Positions 16,053-24,487 of a stretch of DNA of 64,000 bases are shown here, one piece after another. The number at the start of each line of letters is the position of its first letter. Position 1 is the stretch's first letter. The notes below the pieces were generated by a model, which saw only the letters and a list, made by a program, of their open reading frames with translations, was not told where the DNA came from and made no database searches. The position numbers and the translations under genes are program-made. The stretch is from positions 62,001 to 126,000 of the forward strand of contig NZ_JASCIS010000014.1 of the NCBI RefSeq assembly GCF_029968015.1, given 5' to 3'. This DNA is from Streptomyces luteolus (GTDB lineage: Bacteria > Actinomycetota > Actinomycetes > Streptomycetales > Streptomycetaceae).

Positions 16053-17614
16053 TAGATCCGCGAGCGGTACAGCCGGAAGGCGGCGACGCGGGCGCGGGCC
16101 CGGGACGCGGTGATCCGGACCCGCCACCGCCGGGCGGTGACCGGCGCGGGCAGCGGCAGGATGCGGCTCGCGCCCATCACCCCCTGCCCGGCGACGGCGG
16201 TCCAGCCGCCGTCGACCTCGGCCTCCACCACGTACGCCTCGATCTGCTGGCCGCGCCGTACGTCCTCGGCGAGCCGGACGCGGTCCACCTCGACGGGGCG
16301 GCCGAGGTCGAGGGTGCGCACGCCGGGCCCGTGGGTGACGCGGGCGCCTTCGGCCAGGTCCTCGGGCAGCTCGGCCTCGACGCGCTCGCGGAACTCCCGC
16401 AGCCGGGCCACGTCCGCGTCGGGCAGCAGGCCCCGCTGGTCCGGCGGGATGTTCAGCAGGAGCACGGAGTTGCGGCCCACGGAGCGGAACCAGATGTCCG
16501 TCAACTGCTCGACGGATTTGGGCTGTTGGTCCTCGTGGTAGAACCAGCCGGGCCGGATCGACACGTCGCACTCGGCGGGCCACCACTGCAGATGCGTGGC
16601 GGTCTCCCGGGCCTTCAGGAGGGCGTCGCGGCTGCCCTGGTCGGGGGCGTCGTAGGCGAGGGCGTAGTCGGTGCGGCCGTACTCCTTCTCCTTGACCGGT
16701 ACGACGCTCCACTCGTCCTCGCGGGCCAGTCCGCCCTCGTTGCCGACCCAGCGCACATCGGGCCCGGACACGGCGATCGTGGCGTCCGGGGCGAGTGCGC
16801 GGATCAGCGCGTACCAGCTGTCCCAGTCGTACTTCTCCACCTTGTCCGGCGGGATGTGCCCCTGCGCACCGTCGAACCACACCTCGTCGACGGGTCCGTA
16901 CTCGGTGAGCACCTCGTACAGCTGGTTGAGCATGTGGGCGCCGTAGTCCGTCGCGGGCAGCGTGAACGCGGGCAGGTCACGGCCGGTCCGGCCGTCGCCG
17001 TCGACCAGGGCGGGGACGGTGTGCTCGGCGCGCGGGCTGCCGTTGGCGTAGACGCCGTGCAGGAACTGGTTCTCGTCGGCGGGCGAGACGTACACACCGA
17101 CCTTGATGCCGTGCCGTCGCATCGAGTCGGCGAAGCTCCGCAGCACGTCGCCGCGCCCTCCGGCCCAACTGCTCGACGCCACACTGTGGTCGGTGTAGCG
17201 CGTCGGGTAGAGCACGAAGCCGTCGTGGTGCTTGACGGTGAGGATGGCGAGCTTGAACCCGCCGTCGCGCAGCGCCCGCGCCCACTGGTCGGTGTCGAGC
17301 CCGACCGGCTGGAACAGCTCGGGGTCCTCCTCGCCCGACCCCCATTCGAGCCCGGTGAACGTGTTCACGCCGAAGTGCAGGAAGGCGGTCTTCTCCAGTG
17401 CCTGCCAGGCGAGTTGACGCTGCGTCGGGCGTACGAGGGAGGCTTTCCGGACGAGTTCCTCCGCGCTGTCGCCGGGGCTGATCGGGATGCGGTACGCGGG
17501 CCCTCCGGCGGAGGGTGCGGCGTGGGCCGGGGCGAGGGAGGTGCCGGACGCGGCGAGCGCGGTCGCCGTGGTCGCGGTGGTCGCGGTGAGGAAGAGGCGT
17601 CGGCTGACGGCCAT
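16052..17614 (-). CDS. secreted alpha-L-fucosidase, GH29
   Basis: This 520-residue exported glycosidase has a twin-arginine-type leader (SRRLFLTATT) and likely cleavage after AHA near residue 32. The GH29 barrel begins at about residue 60 with FLHFGVNTFTGLEWG. The catalytic nucleophile is probably the Asp in DEVWFDGAQGH, and LTVKHHDGF and WFRSVGRNSVLLLN are conserved family blocks. The last roughly 120 residues form a beta-sandwich accessory domain. It would release L-fucose from glycans outside the cell for the importer at 7286-10996. An operator-like site shared with that operon lies about 80 bases upstream. Confidence 0.93.
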   Translation of the reverse strand: MAVSRRLFLTATTATTATALAASGTSLAPAHAAPSAGGPAYRIPISPGDSAEELVRKASLVRPTQRQLAWQALEKTAFLHFGVNTFTGLEWGSGEEDPELFQPVGLDTDQWARALRDGGFKLAILTVKHHDGFVLYPTRYTDHSVASSSWAGGRGDVLRSFADSMRRHGIKVGVYVSPADENQFLHGVYANGSPRAEHTVPALVDGDGRTGRDLPAFTLPATDYGAHMLNQLYEVLTEYGPVDEVWFDGAQGHIPPDKVEKYDWDSWYALIRALAPDATIAVSGPDVRWVGNEGGLAREDEWSVVPVKEKEYGRTDYALAYDAPDQGSRDALLKARETATHLQWWPAECDVSIRPGWFYHEDQQPKSVEQLTDIWFRSVGRNSVLLLNIPPDQRGLLPDADVARLREFRERVEAELPEDLAEGARVTHGPGVRTLDLGRPVEVDRVRLAEDVRRGQQIEAYVVEAEVDGGWTAVAGQGVMGASRILPLPAPVTARRWRVRITASRARARVAAFRLYRSRI

Positions 17615-17688
17615 GGGGCGGGCCTCCGGGGGTCGGGGTGAGTTCTCCAGGCGGAGCCGGACGGCGCGAACGATCCGCGATTCATCGG

Positions 17689-17699
17689 AGGTCTGATGA
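17689..17699. promoter_or_regulatory. candidate fucose-regulator site upstream of the fucosidase
   Basis: AGGTCTGATGA matches the reverse complement of the site at 11044-11054 (TGGTCTGATAA) at 9 of 11 positions. It lies 75-85 bases upstream of the fucosidase start inside a small TCATC/GATGA dyad, which suggests that the same FadR-type regulator controls the enzyme. Confidence 0.45.
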
Positions 17700-17873
17700 T
17701 TGAGGCGGCACGTTGCGGTGTCAATGGGCCGTGCAGAAGGGCGAGTTCAGAGAGTCATCGGATGTCACGGGTGCGCAGGGCGGGAGTGCGTCCGTCCCCT
17801 GTCCGCGCCCGGGAGGGCACGCGTACCGTTCCCCTCCGCAAGACCGACCGCACATCAGCCGCAGGGAGTCGCC

Positions 17874-19241
17874 GTGACCAGCTGGGCCGGCCGTACCGCC
17901 GCCGAGATCGCCGGAGCCGTACGCGAGGGGAAGGTGTCGCCGCGCGAGGTGGTGGCCGACCATCTCGCGCGGATCGACCTGGTGGACGCCCGCGTCGGCG
18001 CGTTCCGCACGGTGCGCCGGGCGGCCGCGCTCGACGAGGCGGACGCGGTGGGAGCCCGCGCGGATCTGGCCCGACTCCCCCTGGCGGGCGTGCCCGTGGC
18101 GGTCAAGGACAACCTGCCGGTACGCGGCGAGGCCTGCCGCAACGGCTCGGCGGCCACCTCGGCCGAGCCCGCCGCGCACGACCATCCGACCGTGGCCCGG
18201 CTGCGGGCCGCGGGCGCGGTGGTGATCGGCCTGACGAACGTGCCCGAGTTGTGCGTCTTCGGCACGACGGACGGGGTGCACGGCACCGCCCGCAACCCGT
18301 GGGACCTGACGCGGAACGCGGGCGGTTCCTCCGGGGGCGGCGCAGCCGCGGTCGCGGCGGGCATGGCGCCGCTCGCCCTCGGCAACGACGGCATGGGCTC
18401 GATCCGCATCCCGGCCGCGCACTGCGGGGTCGTCGGCCTGAAGCCGGGCAGCGGCACGGTGCCGAGGGAGCTGGGCGGCGGCTGGTTCGGAATGTCCGAG
18501 AACGGCCCCCTCGCGACGACGGTCGAGGACGCCCGCCTGATGCTCGACGTCCTCGCCGGCCAGGACGTCGAGCCCACGCCGCCCGCCGCGCCGGACGGGC
18601 AGCCCCTGCGGGTCGCGGTGTCCACGCGCAGCCCGCTGCTCGGAGCGCCGGTCACACACGCGTACGCGACGGCCGCCCGTGAGGCGGGCAAAGTCCTCGC
18701 GGGATTGGGCCATTCGGTGGACCCGGAGGACCCCCCGTACCCGCTGTGGCTGGGGACGACGGCCCTCGCGCACTGGTCGGCCGGTACGTACCTCGATACG
18801 GAGGGCCTCGACCGGGACCGGCTCGCGCGGCGTACGCGGGTGCACGCGGCACTCGGGGCGCGCTGCGTGGCGGGGGTGGAGCGCGGGGGGCGCCGGAAGC
18901 AGCTGCGGGAGCGGCTCGGCCCGCTCTTCGGGCGGTACGACGTGCTGGTCACGCCCGCGCTCGCGCGCCGGGGGCCGCGCGCGGACGCCTGGCACAAGCG
19001 GGGCTGGCTGCACAACGTGCTGACGAACACGCGCTGCTCGCCGCTGACGCCGACCTGGAATCTGACGGGTTGGCCTGCGCTGACGCTGCCGTTCGGGTGC
19101 CTGTCGTCGGGGGTGCCGTGTGCGGTGCAGCTGGTCGGGGCGCCGGGCCGCGAGCGGCAACTGCTGCGGGTGGCGGCGGCATTGGAGGCGTCGCGGCCGT
19201 GGCTGCGTACGGCGGATGTACGGGCGGGCCGTGTCCGGTGA
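17874..19241 (+). CDS. amidase (amidase-signature family)
   Basis: This 455-residue amidase has a complete Ser-cisSer-Lys catalytic set: Lys in VAVKDNLP, the glycine/serine stretch NAGGSSGGGAAAVAAGMAPL, and the cis-Ser/nucleophile region NDGMGSIRIPAAHCG. Members hydrolyse aliphatic or aromatic amides; relatives also include Glu-tRNA amidotransferase GatA, but no GatB/GatC genes are adjacent. The GTG at 17874 is supported by CAGGGAG. It is divergent from the fucosidase and appears monocistronic. Confidence 0.88.
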   Translation: MTSWAGRTAAEIAGAVREGKVSPREVVADHLARIDLVDARVGAFRTVRRAAALDEADAVGARADLARLPLAGVPVAVKDNLPVRGEACRNGSAATSAEPAAHDHPTVARLRAAGAVVIGLTNVPELCVFGTTDGVHGTARNPWDLTRNAGGSSGGGAAAVAAGMAPLALGNDGMGSIRIPAAHCGVVGLKPGSGTVPRELGGGWFGMSENGPLATTVEDARLMLDVLAGQDVEPTPPAAPDGQPLRVAVSTRSPLLGAPVTHAYATAAREAGKVLAGLGHSVDPEDPPYPLWLGTTALAHWSAGTYLDTEGLDRDRLARRTRVHAALGARCVAGVERGGRRKQLRERLGPLFGRYDVLVTPALARRGPRADAWHKRGWLHNVLTNTRCSPLTPTWNLTGWPALTLPFGCLSSGVPCAVQLVGAPGRERQLLRVAAALEASRPWLRTADVRAGRVR

Positions 19242-19420
19242 GTCGCGTCGTCCGCCCGCGGGGCAGGCGCGACTTGCCGGATGCGGCCTGGGCCATACGG
19301 GTGACGCGGGAGTCCCGGGCATGCGTCGGGCCCCGGCGGAGGGGGTCCGCGGGGCCCGGTGCGATCGGGTCCGGCCCGGGAGGGCCTGTCGACGCCTGAG
19401 GGTCGGTCGGTGCCCTGAGG

Positions 19421-19591
19421 TCAGTCGATGCCCTGAAGGATGTGCGGCTCGGCGAGATCGTCCTCGTATCCCGCGAGCCTGATCGGCGCAGACCTGGCCC
19501 ACACGTCGAGACTGCCCAGCTCATCGGGCCGGCTCTTGCGCTCGCTGCGTTCCTTCGGGCGTTGATCGCTCTTCGTCTTGTCTGGTGTCAC
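19421..19591 (-). CDS. small conserved-looking acidic-tailed protein, unknown function
   Basis: A 56-codon frame starts at GTG 19591, six bases after a perfect AAGGAG. The first half is very hydrophilic and charged (KSDQRPKERSERKSRPDE); the second half reads WARSAPIRLAGYEDD and ends LAEPHILQGID. Coding is supported by the strong ribosome site and by the contrast between a charged leader-like half and an ordered-looking half. The layout recalls short ribosomal-peptide precursors, but no modification genes lie nearby, so this is only an idea. It was not recognised as a named family. Confidence 0.6.
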   Translation of the reverse strand: MTPDKTKSDQRPKERSERKSRPDELGSLDVWARSAPIRLAGYEDDLAEPHILQGID

Positions 19592-20003
19592 CGCGCACTC
19601 CTTATGTGTCGGGTAACCCCCGGTGGCTCCGGCGCGTCCCGATTCCGGGCGCCGCTGACCGTAGGGCTCGATCTGGGCAGTTCGGACGCGGTGGCGCCGG
19701 TTCTCGTACGAGGCTCACCGGGTGACCGGCTTGCCCCAGGACGGGCCATGGGTGTTGGTGGGACCCCTTTTGGCTGTCCGTTCCGTACAGCGTAACCAAA
19801 TGAGCGGGCCGCTGCTCGATGGGGCCAAAAGTCGTCCGTTTTATCACCCTTCGTCGCATTGATTCAGCCACAATCCACCCCAAGAATCCAGGATTCCCCT
19901 GTCGGCAACCGCTGTTGCCGTCCTGCGTTCACTGACGGTCCGGATGGGAGTCCTGCGGGGCGTCGGGCGTGGTGGGGAGCGGGGATGGGGAGCCGAGGTG
20001 GGG

Positions 20004-20058
20004 GAACGCGCGAGGGCCGGTGCCGCATCAGCGGTGCGGCACCGGCCCTCGCGCGTTC
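20004..20058. terminator. 24-bp perfect hairpin
   Basis: Bases 20004-20027 pair perfectly with 20035-20058 around a seven-base loop (TCAGCGG). On the plus strand it is followed by a T-rich stretch. It lies just downstream of the 40-residue minus-strand gene. The rest of 19592-20069 shows no gene that can be supported. Confidence 0.75.
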
Positions 20059-20069
20059 GTTTTCCGTCT

Positions 20070-20192
20070 TCAGCTCTCATGGACGCCTCGGCGGCGTACC
20101 CGAGGAACCGCGGCAGTCACGGCTCCCGTCACCCAGGCGACCGGCATGAGCGCCGCCGCCGCACGCGCCGAGGCTCGTGCTATCGCTTGCAT
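20070..20192 (-). CDS. 40-residue basic small protein, unknown
   Basis: The ATG at 20192 is preceded by GGGGAG at six bases. The product is alanine-rich and amphipathic with a hydrophobic centre (AAAALMPVAWVTGAVTAAV) and a basic end (PRVRRRG), suggesting a small membrane-associated peptide. A dyad (GTTTCTG and CAGAAAC, 20226-20248) lies upstream and a 24-bp hairpin lies directly downstream, giving it the look of a complete small transcription unit. No family was recognised. Confidence 0.5.
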   Translation of the reverse strand: MQAIARASARAAAALMPVAWVTGAVTAAVPRVRRRGVHES

Positions 20193-20466
20193 CAACAACT
20201 CCCCTTTTCCTCCGCACAGATGACCGTTTCTGACGTCCCACCAGAAACTTGTCCGACGCCGGGAAACGCTAGGCGCGGCCCGGGCGCGTCGCGCGGCGGG
20301 GAGGGCCAGAAGGGGTGCCGCACGGCGTGTCGCGTACCCCACATGGAGGAGCTGCGCTCGCCCGCGCGATCCGGGTCGGGTGTACGGGGTTAACGCCGCG
20401 TTGGTCGAACCGTCAGGCGGGCATGGTGTGCTGCGGCACCGGCACCGAGCCCGGAGGGAGCCGCGC

Positions 20467-21066
20467 ATGGAGCCATGGAGGGCGCCGCAGAGAGCGCCGC
20501 GGACCGTCGACGAGCTGATGCAACTCCTGTACTCCGGCCGGGGCGCGTACGGCACGCCCGACCGCTGCGACACACCGGCAGACCTGCTCCACCACGCCCT
20601 GCGGACCGCGGCCCTGCTGCGCCGTTCCCGCCCCAGCGACAAGGAGTTGCAGGTCGCGGGCCTGCTCCAGGACATCGAGCTGCTGCTGCACCCCGGCGGC
20701 GCGGGCCTCGCGGACTCCGCCGACTCCGCAGCCGACGCCATGCACAGCCTGCTCGGCGGCCGGGTCGCCCGTCTCGTACGCCTCCATGTGCACGCCGAGC
20801 GGTATCTCGCCGCGGTCGAGCCGGGCCGGGCGCTGCCCCCGTCGAGCGCGCGCCGGGTCGCCGAGCGGGGCGGGCCCATGTCGGCGCCGGAGGCGGACGC
20901 GTTCGTACGGGATCCGCTCGCCGAGGACGCGGTGGCGCTGCGGCAGGCAGCGGAGGCGGCGCAGGTGGTCGAGCTCGACGCGGGGGTCCTGGAGGACTGG
21001 CGGCCCGTCCTCGAACTCCTGGCGGCGGGGCACGCGCTGTTGCCGCCGGGGGTTGTCCATCACTGA
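20467..21066 (+). CDS. HD-domain protein of the PhnZ-like group, degenerate active site
   Basis: This 199-residue protein has the start VDELMQLLYSGRGAYG, then DLLHHALRTAALL and QVAGLLQDIELLLHPGG, which follow the layout of PhnZ-like HD oxygenases. In those enzymes the second motif is normally LLHDIGHLL; here the histidine of the HD pair is glutamine and the following GH is replaced by EL. Metal binding may therefore be lost and the protein may be a non-catalytic relative. GGAGGGAG precedes the ATG. It converges on the SDR gene at 21108. Confidence 0.65.
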   Translation: MEPWRAPQRAPRTVDELMQLLYSGRGAYGTPDRCDTPADLLHHALRTAALLRRSRPSDKELQVAGLLQDIELLLHPGGAGLADSADSAADAMHSLLGGRVARLVRLHVHAERYLAAVEPGRALPPSSARRVAERGGPMSAPEADAFVRDPLAEDAVALRQAAEAAQVVELDAGVLEDWRPVLELLAAGHALLPPGVVHH

Positions 21067-21067
21067 C

Positions 21068-21100
21068 GGGCGGGAGGGGATAAGCCCCCTCAACCCGCCC
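21068..21100. terminator. probable bidirectional terminator
   Basis: GGGCGGGAGGGG pairs with CCCCT and CCCGCCC across a short loop between two convergent genes. The stem is interrupted by a small bulge. Confidence 0.5.
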
Positions 21101-21107
21101 CCCACGC

Positions 21108-22601
21108 CTACCACTTGGAGATCGCGTAGTCCTTCAGGAACACCCCGTACAGGTCCTCGCCGGCCTCACCGCGCACCACCGGGTCGTACACGCGGGCCGC
21201 GCCGTCGATCAGGTCGAGGGGGGCGTGGAAGCCCTCCTCGGCGAGGCGGAGCTTGTCGTAGTGCGGGCGCTCGTCGGTGATCCAGCCGGTGTCGACCGAG
21301 GTCATCAGGATCTGGTCGGCCTGGAACATCTCCTGGCCGCTGGTGCGCGTCACCATGTTCATCGCGGCCTTCGCGGCGTTGGTGTTGGGATGCCCCGCGC
21401 CCTTGTAGCCGCGGCTGAAGACGCCCTCCATCGCGGAGACGTTCACGACGTACGCGCGGCCGCTCTCCGCCTTCTTCGCGGCCTCGGCCATCACGGGGCG
21501 CAGCTTGGAGATGAGGATGAACGGCGCGGTGTAGTTGCAGAGTTGGGTCTCCAGGAGCTCCACCGGGGAGATCTGCTCGATGGTCTGCACCCAGGTGTTG
21601 GTGTCGACGACGTCGGGGACGAGGCCGCCCGCGTCGATGGCGGTACCGGCGACGTGCCGCTCCAGGCTCGCGTTGCCCGCGACCAGGGCGAGGTCGGCGA
21701 CCGCTTGCGCGTCCATGCCGCTGATCCCGGCGGGCAGCGCGGCCGGTCCGCCGAGAGCACCGACCGCGCCGGAGCCGAAGGCGCCGATGACGTGGTGGGC
21801 GGGCAGCTCCCCGGCGGGCAGCGGCGCGCTCTCGCCGTCGACGAGGGCGGCGTACGCGGAGGGCAGGCGGCGTACGGTCTGCGTGGCGTTGTTGATCAGG
21901 ATGTCGAGGGGGCCCTGCTCGGCGACCTGGTCGGCGAGGGCGACCGCCTGCGCCGGGTCGCGCAGGTCGATGCCGACGACCTCAAGGCGGTGCATCCAGT
22001 CCGCCGAGTCGTCCATGGCCTTGAAGCGGCGGATGGCGTCCTTGGGGAAACGCGTGGTGATCGTGGTGTGCGCCCCGTCGCGCAGCAGGCGCAGCGCGAT
22101 GTACATGCCGATCTTGGCGCGGCCGCCGGTGAGCAGGGCGCGCTTGCCGCTGAGGTCGGCGCGGGCGTCGCGCCTGGCGCGGTTCTCGGCGGCGCACTTC
22201 TGGCAGAGCTGGTGGTAGAACGCGTCGACCTCGACGTACCGCGTCTTGCAGGTGTAGCAGGAGCGGGGGCGCTGGAGTATCCCGGCGATCTCGCCGACGG
22301 TCGTGGAGGAGGGCAGCAGTCCCTGCGTCTCGTCGTCGATGCGCTCGGCGGAACCGGTGGCGGTGGCCTCGGTGACGGCCTTGTCGTGGGCGGTCTTGGC
22401 GGCCCGGCGCTCCTGGCGGCGGCGCTGCTTCACGGTGCGGTAGACGCCCGCGGTGGCCCGGCGCACGGTGACGGCGTCGGGGTGGTCGACGTCCAGCTTG
22501 TCGAGTTCGTCGAGCACGCTGAGGCAGATGGCCAGCCGGTCGGGGTCGATCCCCGGACCGTACGTCTGGCTCTCGTCCGCCGCCTCGGGGGCAACCGTCA
22601 T
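21108..22601 (-). CDS. long SDR-family oxidoreductase with N-terminal zinc knuckle
   Basis: In this 497-residue protein, residues 1-135 are a charged helical region ending in a CYTC/CQKC pair of CxxC motifs, a likely zinc knuckle. A Rossmann SDR domain follows, with TGGRAKIG near residue 157, DILINNATQTVRRLP and the serine motif VVNVSAMEG. The usual YxxxK is replaced: four residues before the lysine in NTNAAKAAMN there is threonine. The length is about twice that of a plain SDR. The reaction is unknown, and the missing tyrosine makes ordinary dehydrogenase chemistry uncertain. The gene is alone on its strand. Confidence 0.8.
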   Translation of the reverse strand: MTVAPEAADESQTYGPGIDPDRLAICLSVLDELDKLDVDHPDAVTVRRATAGVYRTVKQRRRQERRAAKTAHDKAVTEATATGSAERIDDETQGLLPSSTTVGEIAGILQRPRSCYTCKTRYVEVDAFYHQLCQKCAAENRARRDARADLSGKRALLTGGRAKIGMYIALRLLRDGAHTTITTRFPKDAIRRFKAMDDSADWMHRLEVVGIDLRDPAQAVALADQVAEQGPLDILINNATQTVRRLPSAYAALVDGESAPLPAGELPAHHVIGAFGSGAVGALGGPAALPAGISGMDAQAVADLALVAGNASLERHVAGTAIDAGGLVPDVVDTNTWVQTIEQISPVELLETQLCNYTAPFILISKLRPVMAEAAKKAESGRAYVVNVSAMEGVFSRGYKGAGHPNTNAAKAAMNMVTRTSGQEMFQADQILMTSVDTGWITDERPHYDKLRLAEEGFHAPLDLIDGAARVYDPVVRGEAGEDLYGVFLKDYAISKW

Positions 22602-22799
22602 GGCCGTTTCCTCGTGCTCACTCGGGCCCCGCGCGCGGGGGCGGCGGGGTCGCAGGAAGTTCCAAAGAGGGAACTTTACGTAGGGGTGGGACGGTTGGCC
22701 AAACCCTTGCGGGGGCGGGGGTACGGGGGTGAGCTCCCCGTACCCGTGCCGTTGCTGTGCGTGCCGATCCCGCCCCGAGGATCCCGTCCGCTACCTCCG

Positions 22800-24143
22800 C
22801 TACCCCGCCCCTTCCGCCGCCTCCCCCAGCTCCGCGATCTCCACCCGCAGGGCCTCCGCCAGGTGGTCCAGGTCCGGGACCGCCTCCGCGTCGGCGATGA
22901 GGCCGTAGTGGACGTTGCCGCGGTACGTGGAGACCGCGACCGCGAGGGACTGGCCCTGGGCGAGGGGGGCGAAGGGGTAGACGGCGGTCAGCGGGCAGCC
23001 GCCGAGGCGCAGGCCAAGGCCGGGGAGCGGAACGCTCGTGACGAGGATGTCGAAGAGGAGTCGGGCGGCCTGGGCGACGACGGGGCCGCCGAGCCGGTGG
23101 CCGAAGGGCGGCACGTGGTCGGCGAGCAGGGCGACGGCGCCCGCGCCGCGGTTCGGGCCCGCGTCCTTGTTGCGGTCCATGGCGGTACGGACCAGGCGCA
23201 GCCGCTCCAGCGGGTCGGGCTCGGCGACGGGAAGCCGGATCAGATAGCCGGAGAGACGGTTGCCGCCCGGCTGGGCGTCGCGCGGGCGGCGGCGGGACAC
23301 GGGGATCAGGGCGCGGGGGCGGACGCCGTCGCCGCTCTCGCCGCGCCCGGTCAGCCAGCGCCGCAGGGCGCCCGCGACCGCGGCGATCAGGACGTCGTTG
23401 ACGGTGCCGCCGGTGCCCTTGCGGATGCGGTGGATGTCGTCGATGTCGACGACGACGCCGGCCGTGCGGCGCGTACCCGTCGCGTGCGCGGTGAGGGCCG
23501 GGGCCGTGTCGAGGAAGCCCAGGGTGGCGCGGGCGACGGACGCCCCGATGTCCAGGGCCTGGCCGACCTCGCCGACCCGGCGGCGGACCAGGTCCAGGGT
23601 GCCGGCGAGGTCGGGGACGCGCGGGCCGGGACCGGTTCCGTTGGCGGGCGCGGGGGCCGGCTTCGGCCGGCGGGGTGCCGTCTCCGGCAGCGGGTCCATG
23701 ACGCCCGCGGCGAGCGTGAGCGCGCGCAGCCCGTCCGCGAGGGCGTGGTGGAACTTGAAGAGGACCGCGAAGGAGGTGCCGTCCTCGTCGGGCAGGACGT
23801 GTACCTCCCACGGCGGCCGCGCCCGGTTCAGGGGCCGTTCCATCAGCTCGCCCGCCGCCACGTGGAAGTCCCGGGCCACGCCCGCGAGATGGACGTGGCG
23901 GGCGGGGTCGAAGTGGACGTCCGGGGCGCGGACGGCGCCGCCGAACGGCGGCCAGGCGTCGCGGATGCGCATCCGCAGGCCCGGTACGGCCACGGAACGG
24001 GTGGCGAGGAGTTCGGCCGCGTGCCGGGCGGCCCCCGGGGAGTCGGCGGCGAAGACGCCGAGCGCGCCGAGGTGCATGGGGTGGCGGTCGGACTCGATGC
24101 TCCAGAAGGCCAGGTCGAGGGGGGCGAGCAGGTCAGAGGTCAT
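22800..24143 (-). CDS. wax ester synthase/diacylglycerol acyltransferase (WS/DGAT)
   Basis: This 447-residue acyltransferase of the bacterial bifunctional WS/DGAT family makes triacylglycerol or wax esters from acyl-CoA. The catalytic motif HHALADG (HHxxxDG) is at about residue 135. Other blocks are MHLGALGVF near the N-terminus, PLNRARPPWEVHVL, and a C-terminal half containing GTVNDVLIAAVAGALRRWL. The ATG at 24143 has only a weak purine-rich ribosome site. Streptomycetes store triacylglycerol, so a housekeeping lipid-storage role is likely. Confidence 0.9.
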   Translation of the reverse strand: MTSDLLAPLDLAFWSIESDRHPMHLGALGVFAADSPGAARHAAELLATRSVAVPGLRMRIRDAWPPFGGAVRAPDVHFDPARHVHLAGVARDFHVAAGELMERPLNRARPPWEVHVLPDEDGTSFAVLFKFHHALADGLRALTLAAGVMDPLPETAPRRPKPAPAPANGTGPGPRVPDLAGTLDLVRRRVGEVGQALDIGASVARATLGFLDTAPALTAHATGTRRTAGVVVDIDDIHRIRKGTGGTVNDVLIAAVAGALRRWLTGRGESGDGVRPRALIPVSRRRPRDAQPGGNRLSGYLIRLPVAEPDPLERLRLVRTAMDRNKDAGPNRGAGAVALLADHVPPFGHRLGGPVVAQAARLLFDILVTSVPLPGLGLRLGGCPLTAVYPFAPLAQGQSLAVAVSTYRGNVHYGLIADAEAVPDLDHLAEALRVEIAELGEAAEGAG

Positions 24144-24487
24144 CGCTTGCTCTCGCGTCGGCAACGGGAGGCCCGAGTCAATCCCGGGCTCTCGACTACG
24201 GTCAAGCATGTTCAGGACACGTAGCGTTACGAGCAGATTAAGGCTTGGTACGCGGGTCGGCACACGGCTCGACGGAGAAACCCGTCAGCGGGCCGGGCCC
24301 CCGCCCGCCGCACGCGTCAACGCGGCGATCGCGTTCACCCCGGCACATGCAAGGCGGCTCGTCGGCCCTCTCGCACCTCGGCCGGATCCGCACCCTTGCA
24401 GGGCTTTCGCAACTGTTTGGCATCTCTTGGGTCCTAGACTCGGGCGGTGCCTGAGCAGGGGGAGGAAAGGCCAGGGGGAGGAAAGGC
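24144..24487. other. intergenic region, divergent promoters expected
   Basis: This 344-base stretch lies between divergent genes and must hold both promoters. No confident -35/-10 pair, operator dyad or small gene could be picked out; TAGACT at about 24434 is a possible -10 for the plus-strand pair. Confidence 0.4.

Noticed and set aside
19602..19883. 93-codon minus-strand ORF
   Set aside because: No ribosome site, no family resemblance and unusual codon use for this genome; more likely the promoter region of the 56-residue gene.
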